DNA from: Chytridium lagenaria
Taxonomy: Eukaryota; Chytridiomycota; Chytridiomycetes; Chytridiales; Chytridiaceae
Direction of reading: 5' to 3'
DNA: 64,000 nt
Assembly: GCA_025449115.1 (NCBI GenBank)
Contig: JAHLKC010000040.1
Coordinates: 124,001 to 188,000 of the forward strand
Positions 26,645 to 37,596 of this stretch are shown in pieces (the first letter of the stretch is position 1; every line of letters starts with the position of its first letter). The position numbers and the translations under genes were made by a program. The notes under the pieces were generated by a model. That model was not told where the DNA came from and searched no databases. It saw nothing but the letters and a program-made list of their open reading frames with translations.

Positions 26645-29600
26645 TCAAAAAGTCACCGCCCTCTTATACGCCTCCTCCTTCCACTCCACAAACGTCTTCC
26701 ATCAATAGCCCTCCACACAAAAGCGCTTCAAGCGCCTCCAAATCCTCCCTCATCTCCATCAACCTCGCAAACTCATCCACCGAAATCCTCCCTCCATCAT
26801 CATCTCACTCATCTGCATCGCAGACGCCACAAGAATCCTTCGATCATCGCGTCGAGGTGGGGGCGGGGGGGATGCAGGGGTTCGAGGGGCGGGGATGCGG
26901 GGGTGGCGGCTGCCGCACCTCGTGGGGGTGGGACGGGGCGAGGGGCTGCTGGGATGGGGAGGAAATCGTCATCGTCGGCTGGGAAGGGGTTGAGGTGGTT
27001 GGAGGCGGGGAGTGGGGTGGAGGTTGGGTGGGAGGGGAAGGCGTGGATGGGGATGGGGGGCTGGGGTTTTGGGGAGGGGACGTTGGAGGCGGAGTAGCCT
27101 GATGGGGGACCGCCAAAGTCGGGACCGGGATGACGAGGGGGTACCAGCCTTTGTCTTGGGTCATGTCGTTGATGCGAGGCCCCATTCGTTTTCGTAGACC
27201 TCGCTGTTTAAGGTGGGGGATGATGAAAAAAGGGGGGTTGTTAGTGAATAAAATCAAGTTGTGGGAAATGATAAAATACGAAAAAGGGTTGTCAATCAAG
27301 TGGAGGGGATCATAGGGGGTTGTTAATGATATCAACAAAGTACGGGGAAATAAAAAAGTATGAAGAGGGCTTGTAAAATCTAGGAAATGAAAACGCATGA
27401 AAGAGTGATACAACGACATCAACCAAAGGGTAAAAACCAAAAACAAAACCTCAACCCAAAAAAAAAACTCACTCCAACGTCACAATATCCCACATCCACA
27501 CTCATATCATCCACAGCCGTAGCCTTATACGCATGCACAGCGCGATGCGATTCAACGCCAACGCCATCCCAGTGGTCGTGGTCGGTACGGCAACGGTCGT
27601 TCTCTTGTTGGTCGAGTTCTCATCGATACAGTGCGAACGGTGGGTCGAGGAGGTAGGGGGGTTGGGGGTTCGGAGGGAGGGAGAGGGGGGATGGATGGGG
27701 AGGTGGGGGTGGTGGTGTCGCCAAAGAGACAGGATTGGGGGAAGATGCCTTCTGCAAAGGTGGTGAGGTTCATGCCGAATGCGAAGCTGGTGGGAAGGGA
27801 GATGCGTTAATGAATATAAGGGGGAGTGAATGTATATTAAAATATGAATACGGGCGGGTTAATGAATGAAGGAAAGGAAAGATAAAAGTTATAAAAGATG
27901 AATAACCCGCGTGATTTCTTTTAGAAAAAAAGGGGGGGGGAAGAAGAAAGAGACATAAAAACGCAAAGACGAGAATATAAACCAAACATATTTACCCATC
28001 CCACGCCTGTCTCACAACAACAATCTCCCCAACATTCACCACAATCTCATCATCATTCTCAGGATAATAATTCCGTGGCGTTTCTGCAACCCACAAGATG
28101 ATCCAACGTTGCAGGTTCCTCCTCTTCATCAGTGGTCGGCATCGCCTCCACCGGCGCTCAAAGTCCCCAGACATTCGTAACCGCGTGACAGCGTTTTCAA
28201 AGGGTGGCGGGCGGTTCATCGGGGAGCATGAGGGATTGAGGGTTGCGGAGTGGAGGTCGGGCGGGGTGATGCTGGAGAGAGGGTGGAGATGCGGGGGATG
28301 TAGGGGGTGGCATCGGGGGTGTAGGTGGTTGGGGGTTGGGTAGTAGGAGGTGGGGGCGTCGAGAGGGGGGTAGAGTTGGTCTGGGGGGCGGAGACGTTGA
28401 GTCTTGACATGGGGTCGTCGAGAGGGGTTGGAAGAGGGGAGTGATTCGGGAGGGTATGGGGCATGGTGTGGTAGTTGTTGCCGTTGGGAGGGTAATCGTT
28501 GACGCTGCCGGAGCGTGGGTAATCGACTGAAGGTCGGGGAGCGTAGAAATTGGAGGAACCGTTTGGATTCGGGGCAAGTTGGGCACCACGAGAAAGGGAG
28601 TTGTTTGAGTTTGCGGAACCCTTTGAAGATGTTCGGCTGACACCATCGATACGTGGTTGCTGAGCACCACGCGTGATGGTGAGAGAAGTACCAGTAGAGG
28701 GTAGCGCTGTGGTGGAAGGTTGGGCATCGTTGCGCTGTCGGATACCGCCGGACCCAGGATGAACGACACAGGCAAAAGGGATTTTAGTCATGATGCCGTC
28801 TGCGAGAAGCAAGACTTGACGTTCGCGTTTGTATTCCACCTTGATGCGAACTTCGTGGTGGACCATGGCAGCACCACCGTAGGCTTTGAGTAAAGGATGG
28901 GTGTGGACACTGGAGGTTCGGTAATCGCAGTCTGGGGAGGTGTCGGTGTTGGGGATGTCAAACTTTTGCATGATTTCGGAAGTGTTGGAGGGGAAAGATT
29001 CGGCGCTGCGGAGGACTTTGGAGAGAATGTTTTCTCTAAACGTGGGAGGTTTGCCGAATTCTCTGTTCGTTTTTTTTTTTTTAAAAAAAAGAATTAGAAA
29101 GGACATTCATGAATATACTGTAGATAAGAAGAAAAAAATATAAACTTACTCTTCATATGTGAGAACTTCAACCCATGTGCATTGAATGGATTTAAGCTGA
29201 ACAGGGTTGTTTCCACTCTTTAAAATTATCATGATGGATGCTGTTGGATCACCAATGTAAACCAGCTCTGGGACAAAAAGTTGGTAGGTGACCAAATCTG
29301 ATGCAAGAAAAAAAGGGTAACAAAAGCAATGTTAGCGATAGCGGACTTCCCCATTTCCTTTTTCTGAAAGAATCAAGCACAAAAAAAAAACATACTGTCA
29401 AACATGGGTCCATCTAGCAAAAGTTTTTGGGGTTCGGCCCACGGAATTCCTCTACGGATAGTGATATCTTTTCTGACAACGGTGGTATCCTCGCCATGAC
29501 GCTTTAAAACGGCGTAAAGAGCATATGTGATGTCCCGGTTTGAAACAGAGACGGTCGGATCCGTGAGCGTTGGAGGAACAATGCCTTCGCATTCCATGAC

Positions 29601-30089
29601 AAAGGGATAGTCGTGACTATGTCAGATTTGGGGGTTAGAAAAAAAATTGGCACTCTCACGCGGGGAAAATCCCACGCATTGCTTGACCATGCATGCATGC
29701 ATGTGTATGAGTCTTTAGGTAAGAAATACTCACGTTCCATAAGGCACTTCTCCAGGATTTCCCAAAGACCAAAGAAGGCATTGCTTTTTATAGATGGGTT
29801 TCCTGTGAACATGACCGGCCGCATTAGAAGCCTCGGGATCAAACTTTCCGCTTAAAAGGTGACGATCGTTGAGAGGACCTTGCCCAACAAAAAGGACAAG
29901 GTTCAGGTGAGAAGAGGCAATGTATCGGTTTCGATCGGGGTTGGTAATCCGAACGACTCCAGAAAAGCCAAAGTCCTCAAACCCCATGACGACGAATCCA
30001 TTGGGATCCTGATTCCTTTGAGTTGGGGCTGGAACAACCAGCTCCATGTTGGTGGTTTGGCCAGATGTCGCCCCTTTTAGCCTAAACAT
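26645..30089 (-). CDS. Arrestin-like protein with two C-terminal SH3 domains
   Basis: Predicted cytosolic adaptor of the arrestin-related trafficking type, which bring ubiquitin ligases to membrane transporters. From ATG 30089, the N-terminal arrestin half includes GFSGVVRITNPDRNRYIASS, GPLNDRHLLSGKFDPEA, YPFVMECEGIVPPTLTDP and DITYALYAVLKRHGEDTTVV. The C-terminal half includes LVYIGDPTASIMIILKSGNN and AMVHHEVRIKVEYKRERQVL. A long Ser/Pro/Asn-rich linker follows (28720-28216). Then come NYYPENDDEIVVNVGEIVVV plus MNLTTFAEGIFPQSCL, an SH3 fold, and a second SH3-like region: AVHAYKATAVDDMSVDVG, YENEWG and QDKGWYPLVIP. The tail reads RISVDEFARLMEMREDLEAL and ends at TGA 26645. Several frame changes lie between 28220 and 26700, so one gene is inferred from same strand, continuous low-complexity linkers and absence of a clear new start. 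Two genes remain possible. Confidence 0.65.
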
Positions 30090-30292
30090 GGCGTATAGAG
30101 AGTGAGACTAGAGCAGATGATGATGGTTTTAATGTTTCTTGTAGCTGAATGGTGTTGAAGGAAAATGTCTTGAACCTCCCAAGAATGTCGCCCCCAATAC
30201 TCCAAAACTATTATTGTCCCAAAGAGTGAATGCGACACCCTCTTGTCCTTATTTGCAGCAACACTGAAACGAGACCAGATGCAATCAAGATG

Positions 30293-30322
30293 TTGGATGG
30301 ATGTATGGATGGATGGATGGAA
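30293..30322. repeat. ATGG microsatellite, short block
   Basis: Imperfect tandem ATGG units (ATGGATGTATGGATGGATGG) just upstream of the arrestin-like gene. Confidence 0.8.
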
Positions 30323-30477
30323 TGCGCTGCAGACTGATATGTAATATGATAAATAGAATGTCTTTTTGAAATGGGAACACAAGAATTTCACAGTCTCTCC
30401 CCCAAAAAGATTACCACACACTGGCTTGTATATATATTAATATATCCATTTAATTATTAGAGTTTTATTATATGGAA

Positions 30478-30760
30478 ATAGGATGATGGATGGATGGATG
30501 GATGGATGTATGGATGATGGAATGATGGAATGAATGGATGGATGGATGGAATGTATGGAGTATGTATGGGGTATGTATGATGTATTTGGATGTGATGTGA
30601 CAGTAGTAGAATAGAATAGAATAGAATATGAGAGAGTAGGGATGGCAAGTATAAAGTATAAACAGTATATACATATACATAGGTAGATGAATGAATGAAT
30701 GGGATGTATGAATGTATGAATGTATTAATGAATGAATGAATGGGATGGATGGATATGGAA
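30478..30760. repeat. Compound ATGG / ATGA / ATAGA microsatellite
   Basis: A block of about 280 bp of interrupted tetranucleotide repeats: GGAT units at 30480-30555, TATGTATGG variants to about 30590, AATAG units near 30608-30628, and GAATGAAT units at 30688-30745. The interruptions suggest an old, diverged microsatellite. It creates a long minus-strand frame rich in His/Ile/Pro that is not a gene. Confidence 0.85.
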
Positions 30761-31753
30761 TAATGCATCATGAAATGCATTCAGTAGTAGTAATGTATGT
30801 AATAGTAAATATAGGTAAATATGATTATACGAATGAATGAATATACAAGACAAGTATTTATATAGTGTGTATAATTACCCTCTTTACACACATAATAATT
30901 ATTATATAATTGTTGGATGATATCATTACAAAATAATTATTAGTTTATTTACATATGACATTTGTATTTACCCTGAAACAAAAGGGTTATTAATATTTAC
31001 TAATTAATATCATCATATTTAATTATACATAACAAGAAGAAGAACATTCATTTCATAATATATATTTATATAGTACATAACTATTAAGAAAAGTATAAAA
31101 AGGTGCAGCCCATGCATGCTGACACACTCTCTCACTCACATTAATTAATTAAGAAAAAGAAAAAGAAAAAAAAAAGATTTGTTTGATCTTTTCCAACATC
31201 TTTTTTTTTTTTTTTATTGTAGTATTTTATTAATTAATATTTTCTTTGCTGAGCCATCACCATCACCATCCTTATTTATCACCATATCATTCATCATCAT
31301 CTACATATCTAAAAATTACTACTTTTTTTTTAATTCTTCCTACTTGCCCCTTCACCATATTCTATAATTATACTCTCTCGAACCGTGTCCCCTGGTGAGT
31401 TTATCATTCTACACCTTCCTACAAGACCATCCATCACTTGCTTGCCATGCCATGCCATGCCCATGCGTGTTCTCATGGGAGGGGGGGTTTGGTTTTACTT
31501 TGACTCGAGTTTCGGTTTTTTACTTAACTTGGAGCGAGTGACCCCCCACCGTATTTTAAAACCTCCTTCTTTCTGTGCGTCAAATGCATGCGTCAAATGG
31601 GAAATGACCCTCTTGTGATGGATGCCCTTGAGCCCGACGACAAGCTTTTTTGCTTGGTACATATATGACCATCTTTCTAATTTTTGCCATCACAGATTAT
31701 TTATACCCATCACCACCTCACCAGCAAGCTTTTCAACCCATCTCTCTCATCTT

Positions 31754-34700
31754 ATGCTGCCCTCACTCCTTCTCACGAGGAGTCTGGGCAAGCGGCCGCT
31801 GCAACCGTTGCAGATGGCTTTGCGCTTCTCCCATCTCCTACCTCCCGCTCCCTCACCACCACAGTCGCTTCAACATGGACCGCAAAGACCGCGTCGTCCT
31901 CCCTCCTTTCCTCTGCCCCTACCTCTAGGTCGTTTTCAATCTCATCCGCGGCATTGAAACCCGCAACCCCTCTCGCCAACCCTGTTTCATCGGCTCCTCC
32001 AGGCGTTCAGTCCACATGGAAACCTCCCACTGGATCTGCCCTCAAAAACCCTCCCTTGGCTTCAAAAGTCCTCATTGTTGGTTCCGGTGGTCTCAGTATT
32101 GGCCAAGCTGGAGAGTTTGACTACTCTGGTGAGTCTTTTTGAAACCGTCCGACTCGCTTTATCCGTCCGACTTGTCTCCCCTGCCTTGTTTGCTTACATT
32201 TCTTAAAAATTCAACAGGTTCCCAGGCAATCAAAGCCCTCAAGGAGGAGGGAGTCCGCACTATTCTGATTAACCCCAACATTGCCACCGTTCAAACTGGA
32301 AAAGGTCTTGCCGACAGGGTCTACTTTCTTCCTGTCAACCCCGAATTCATTGAATACGTCATTGAGCGCGAGAGGCCCGATGGTATCCTCCTCACTTTTG
32401 GTGGGCAGTCTGCTCTCAACTGTGGTATTGCACTTGAAAAGTCTGGTGCCCTCAAAAAGTGGAACGTAAAGGTTCTTGGAACTCCCATCAGGACTCTGGA
32501 GCTGACTGAGGACCGTGATCTGTTCGCAAAGGCCCTAAAAAGTGAGTGCTGGCCTTAAATATGGTTTTCTTCTTTGCTTTTATCTATCTATCTCGTTCCT
32601 TTTGCCCACGATTCTACGTACTTTTTCCCTCTGCTTTTCTATCTATCTCGTTCCTTTTTACCACGATTCTAAGTATTTTTTCTGCATCTATCACTGACCA
32701 CACCCTTTTGCCTTTGTCCAGGCATTGATATTCCCGTCGCGCAATCCACCGCCGTCGAGACCGTCGATGATGCTATCGCGGCCGCCGAAAAGATTGGTTT
32801 CCCCGTCATTATCCGTTCCGCCTTTGCCCTCGGAGGTCTCGGTTCGGGTTTTGCCGACAATGCCGCCCAACTTCGTACTCTTGCCACCCAGTCACTCAGT
32901 CTCTCTCCTCAAATCCTTGTGGAGCGCTCCATGAAGGGATGGAAGGAGGTGGAGTATGAGGTGGTTCGTGACGCAGAGGACAACTGTATTACTGTTTGCA
33001 ACATGGAGAACTTTGATCCTCTTGGTATTCATACGGGTGATTCGATTGTTGTTGCGCCTAGTCAGACTTTGAGCGATCGTGAGTACCATATGCTTAGGAC
33101 GGCTGCTATCAAGATTGTTAGGCATCTCGGTGTTGTCGGTGAATGTAACGTTCAGTATGCGCTCAACCCCGAAAGTCTTGAATATGCCGTCATTGAAGTC
33201 AACGCTCGTCTCTCTCGTTCTAGGTGGGTTACTCCTTTTATTACGATTTACTCGCGTACCATGTTATAACTCTTTATTTCCCCCTTTTAGTGCTCTTGCC
33301 TCCAAGGCGACCGGTTACCCTCTCGCCTTTGTTGCCGCCAAGATTGCTCTCGGTGCATCCCTTCCTGATCTTCGTAATGCTGTCACTCGTACTACCACTG
33401 CCAACTTTGAACCGTCACTTGATTACGTTGTCGTCAAGATTCCTCGTTGGGATCTTGGCAAGTTTGCGCATGTTGGACGTGATATTGGATCCTCGATGAA
33501 GAGTGTTGGTGAAGTTATGGCTATTGGAAGAACGTTTGAGGAGAGTTTGCAAAAGGTGAGTAGGGGGTTGAACTTTTAGTTTTGTATTATTTTTTATTGG
33601 TCCATGTTTCGGTGTTGGTTTTAAAACGTTGTTTTTTCTCCGTTATTGTTTTAACACATTGAATTGTAGGCTATCCGCATGGTCGATCCCTCGTTCAGCG
33701 GTTTCCAAGCCCTTCCCACCCCCAACCTTGACACTGTTCTCTCTAAACCCACCGACCGCCGCCTCTTTGCTGTTGGCCAAGCCATGATTGAGAAAAACTA
33801 CACGGTTGGCCAAGTCCACGCTCTCACCAAAATCGACAAATGGTTCCTCTACAAGCTCGAAAACATTGTTAACCTCCGCAGCGAGCTCTCTGCCGCCGGC
33901 AACCTCGAATCCATCTCACCAAATCTTTTTGAACGAGCCAAACGCTTGGGATTCTCTGATACCCAGATTGCTCAGCTGGTCAACACCACTGAGGCGACGG
34001 TTCGTGCTGCTCGTAAAGCTCTCAACATTCTACCCAAGGTTAAACGTATCGACACGCTTGCTGCCGAGTTCCCTGCTTCCACCAACTACCTCTACACCAC
34101 CTACAATGCCACCACCCATGATGTGACGTTTGAAGACAAGGGCGTCATGGTGCTCGGTTCTGGCGTCTACCGTATTGGGTCATCTGTTGAATTCGATTCG
34201 AGCGGAGTCAACACGATCCGGAGTCTCCGCAACTGTGGTCGCAAGACGGTGATGGTGAATTACAACCCCGAGACGGTTTCGACTGATTTTGATGAATGCG
34301 ATCGATTGTATTTTGAAGAGTTGAGTCTTGAGAGGGTGCTTGATATTTATGAGGCTGAGGATGCTGAAGGGGTTGTGGTGTCGATGGGTGGACAGTTGCC
34401 GCAGAATATTGCGTTGCCGTTGCATCAACGTGGGGTGAGGGTTTTGGGGACTTCGCCGGTGGATGTGGATCGGGCGGAGGATAGGGAAAAGTTTTCGAGG
34501 ACTTTGGATGAGATTGGGGTGGATCAGCCGGCTTGGAAAGAGTTGAAGAGTGTGGAGGAGGCTGTGGCTTTTGCGCATGATGTTGGGTTAGTTTTTTTTT
34601 AAATTTCTAAAATCGGCCTTTTTCTTTTGTTTTTTTTTGGTGTTGCTGTAGGAGACGTTGAATGTTTTTGAGATTGTGTTTGTAGTGATTTTTTTGCTTG

Positions 34701-36102
34701 TTTTTCTTGGATGGTGGATTTAACGCATTATTTCTCTTTTTTGCCCTTACAGCTTCCCTGTTCTCATCCGTCCCTCGTACGTTCTCTCTGGTGCCGCCAT
34801 GAACGTGGCGACCAACCCTGAAACCCTTGTCAACTTTCTCACGCTCGCCTCGGACGTTTCCCCTGACCACCCAGTGGTTGTGACCAAGTTTATTCGTGGT
34901 GCGCAAGAGCTTGATGTGGATGCGATTGCGGATAAAGGAAAGCTGTTGATGTATGCTGTTTCGCAGCATGTTGAGGATGCTGGAGTGCATTCTGGGGATG
35001 CTACGTTGGTGTGCCCGCCGGTTTATACTTCTGATGAGGGGTGTGGGAAGAATGGGGTTGGTGTGAGGGGGTTGCTGAAGGATCATGTGGTGTCGTGTAG
35101 GGAAATTGCGGAGAAGGTTTGTTTTTTTTTTTGCCCCCCATTTTTTTTTTGTTGTTTTTGAGTAGAGGAGTTTAGAGTTTTAACCGTCACTTTTTTTTTT
35201 TTTTTTTTTCTTTTACAGGTTGCAGCTGCCTTTAAGATCACGGGTCCCTTCAACATGCAGCTCATCTTATCGCGAACCCCCGAAGACGTTAAACCCGAAA
35301 AGTACAGCCTCAAAGTCATTGAATGCAACCTCCGCGCCTCCCGTTCCCTCCCCTTTGTCTCCAAAGCCCTCGACTTTGATTTTGTCGACCACGCGACCCG
35401 CGCATCATTGGAATCGAAACCCACCCGCAATACACTGACAAAGACGATCAGATGCTTTGTGAAGTAGGCCGTAAATGCGTCAAGGCCCCTGTGTTCTCAT
35501 GGACCCGACTCGCTGGGGCAGACCCGGTTCTTGGCGTTGAGATGGCGTCGACTGGAGAGGTTGCTTGTTTTGGTAGGACGTTGAAGGAGGCTTACCTTAC
35601 GGCTGTGTTGTCGAATCACACGAATTTCAAGAACCTCCCCCCCCCACCTGGGAGTGCGATTCTCCTTGCAGGAGACGCGGAGACGGATCCTAAAGTGCTT
35701 GAATTTGTTGGTGAAAAGTTTTTAGCGGCGGGGTACAGTGTTTACGCTGATTCTGAGGAGACGGCTGTGATTGTGAGTAACGGTGTTGGAACGATTGTGA
35801 AGCCGCTTGTGAGGGGGGGTGTTGAACCTCTTGTGACGTTGTTGAAGGATCGGAAACGGGCTTTGCAGTTGTTTGAGGAGAAGAAGGTTGAGATTGTGTT
35901 TGCTTTGCATGGACGACGGGCGAAGAGTGTGGAGGAGGCGGGGTATGTGATTCGTTAGGACGGCTGTGGATTTGGGGATTGGGATTGTGAATGAACCGAG
36001 GGGGCTGCTGTGCTTGCGGAGACGGTGCATGAGTATGCGGTGATGGGGAATGATAAGTTTGAGGCGGTTTTGTCTTGGAGGGAGTGGTTGGGGAAGGAGT
36101 GA
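31754..36102 (+). CDS. CPA2: Carbamoyl-phosphate synthase, arginine-type, large chain
   Basis: Large chain of glutamine-dependent carbamoyl-phosphate synthase (ATP, bicarbonate and ammonia to carbamoyl phosphate), first step of arginine synthesis. It stands alone, with no fused glutaminase or aspartate transcarbamoylase. ATG 31754 gives an Arg-rich, acid-free leader ([20 protein letters not shown]), a likely mitochondrial presequence, which needs one frame change to join the body. The first synthetase half has [39 protein letters not shown] and [18 protein letters not shown]. The second has [40 protein letters not shown] and [17 protein letters not shown]. The MGS-like C-terminus has [18 protein letters not shown]. 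Exons are 31754-32128, 32218-32541, 32722-33233, 33291-33555, 33670-34586, 34753-35116 and 35219-36102. Frameshifts at about 35401, 35955 and 36000 break exon 7. Confidence 0.93.
32576..32690 (+). repeat. Imperfect tandem duplication inside CPS intron 2
   Basis: The intron between 32542 and 32721 contains two copies, roughly 60 bp apart, of a unit beginning TATCTATCTCGTTCCTTTT and continuing CCACGATTCTA. Intron length changes of this kind are neutral in general. Confidence 0.7.
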
Positions 36103-36640
36103 TGGAGAGGCGTGATTTGTTTTTTTTTTTAATTAGAAGTTTGTGGTTTTTTTGTTTGTTTTTTGACGAGTCTGTTGAGTTTTTTGTTGTCTGTTGAGAG
36201 GGGTTGGTTCTTTTTTTTTTTTTCTTTGTCTTTTGTTGGTAGATTTGCTGCTTTTTTTTTTAACACTCGTGTTTTATTTTTTTGTGGGACGTTGGGGGTC
36301 CATCATTCATGCGTGTTGTTTTTTTGTGGAGGAGGATATGTTTGTTTTTTGCAGTTTATTTTGTGATTTTGTTTTAGTGTATGGCGCGGTTTGAGCCATT
36401 TTTTTTGTTTTGTTTTTTTACTGGTTACTTTATACTTTTAAAGAGAACATGACCGACTTGAGTATAGTCAAGTTTGTTTTTTGACAACATTTTTGAGACG
36501 CTGGATCATGGAGCTTTTAAAGGACGGCAAACATTACAGAGAACCCCCGCCCATGAATTGTGAACACCTGTGCTGCCCCCTTATATAAGACAGCTGAGAT
36601 GGCCGACTTCAACAATGAGAGATGCGTGAAATCAGAGAGA
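36103..36640. other. T-rich 3' region of the CPS gene
   Basis: This stretch is dominated by T runs and GT-rich sequence after the CPS stop, consistent with a 3' UTR and terminator region. No coding frame of good composition is present. Confidence 0.4.
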
Positions 36641-36835
36641 GCGTAAAGTGGGGGTTTAGGGTGATAACTCGCTGTTGGGCATGCGATTACATTAAAACCC
36701 AAAAGCTTTTAGCCTGTTGGGAAGATATGTAGTTGCGGCAATGCTGTACGCGTATTTTCACGGAAACCAGATTGTCGGAATGTCACGATGGGTGAAAGAA
36801 TAACAATAAAGGGAACATACAATAATGTTTTAGTA

Positions 36836-37060
36836 TTAGACTTTCTTTGCAATCAATGACAAAGGGCTTGAATAAGGTCCATATATTTGGTCTTTCTCCT
36901 CCCTCTCCTTCCTTTCTGCACCTCCCTCTCTGCCATCTGCACGCTCCGGCTCCTCCTTATACAACCTCTCTGCTTTCATATCCTCCGAATTTATCAAGAA
37001 GTTGAGTAAAGTCAAAAAGCGTGATGTGGGGGTGTGGGGTAATAACTTGCTGTCGGGCAT
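36836..37060 (-). pseudogene. Truncated 3' copy 1 of the Myb-like gene
   Basis: Encodes MKAERLYKEEPERADG, a shortened basic/acidic stretch and the terminal LIAKKV of the intact gene at 37597-38721. No Myb-like domain or start region is present, so it is a fragment generated by tandem duplication, not a functional gene. Confidence 0.75.
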
Positions 37061-37213
37061 GCGATTATATTAAAACACAAAAGCTTTAAGCCTGTTGGGA
37101 AGATATGTAGTTACGGCAATGTTGTACGCGTATTTCTACGGAAACCAGATTGTCGGAATACTTTCATGTCGCGATGGAAAGAATAATAATAAAGAGAACA
37201 TACAATAGATGTG

Positions 37214-37437
37214 TTGGTATTAGACTTTCTTTGCAATCAATGACAAAAGGGCTTGAATAAGGTCCATATATTTGGTCTTTCTCCTCCCTCTCCTTCCTTT
37301 CTGCACCTCCCTCTCTGCCATCTGCACGCTCCCTTATACAACCTCTCTGCTTTCATATCCTCCGACTTCATCAAGAAGTTGAGTAAAGTCAAAAAGCGTG
37401 ATGTGGGGATGTGGGATGATAACTCGCTGTCGGGCAT
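37214..37437 (-). pseudogene. Truncated 3' copy 2 of the Myb-like gene
   Basis: Second degenerate copy of the C-terminal coding end. It starts like copy 1 (TSRFLTLLNFL then SEDMKAERLYK) and then runs out of frame, reaching a stop within PFCH, while the LIAKKV-coding bases survive downstream in another frame near 37220. It differs from copy 1 by a 12-base loss and scattered substitutions. Confidence 0.7.
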
Positions 37438-37596
37438 GCGATTATATTATAATCCAAAAGCTTTCAGCCTGTTGGGAAGATATGTAGTTGCGGCAATGTT
37501 GTACGCGTGTTTCTACGGAAACCAGATTCTCGGAATACTTTCATGTCGCGATGGAAAGAATAATAATAAAGGGAACATACAATAGATGTTTTAGTA

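Larger units (their letters stand above)
30090..31753. promoter_or_regulatory. Low-complexity divergent spacer, arrestin-like / CPS large chain
   Basis: About 1.7 kb with no gene. The part next to the arrestin-like gene holds ATGG-type microsatellites. From 30860 to 31250 it is very AT-rich (TTAATTAATTAA, poly-A and poly-T runs), followed by pyrimidine-rich sequence just before the CPS start at 31754. Both promoters must lie here. The pyrimidine-rich tract near 31250-31400 is a plausible core promoter region, an inference from composition only. Confidence 0.35.

Noticed and set aside
26489..27102. Long + strand frames rich in Gly/Trp/Arg
   Set aside because: They are the reverse complement of Pro/Ser-rich coding sequence of the minus-strand arrestin/SH3 gene.
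30457..30780. 107-codon minus frame rich in His, Ile, Ser and Pro
   Set aside because: It translates a microsatellite.
35220..36102. CPS as a pseudogene or a programmed frameshift
   Set aside because: There is no slippery site plus structure at the breaks, and similar breaks occur in many unrelated genes. Assembly indels explain all of them.
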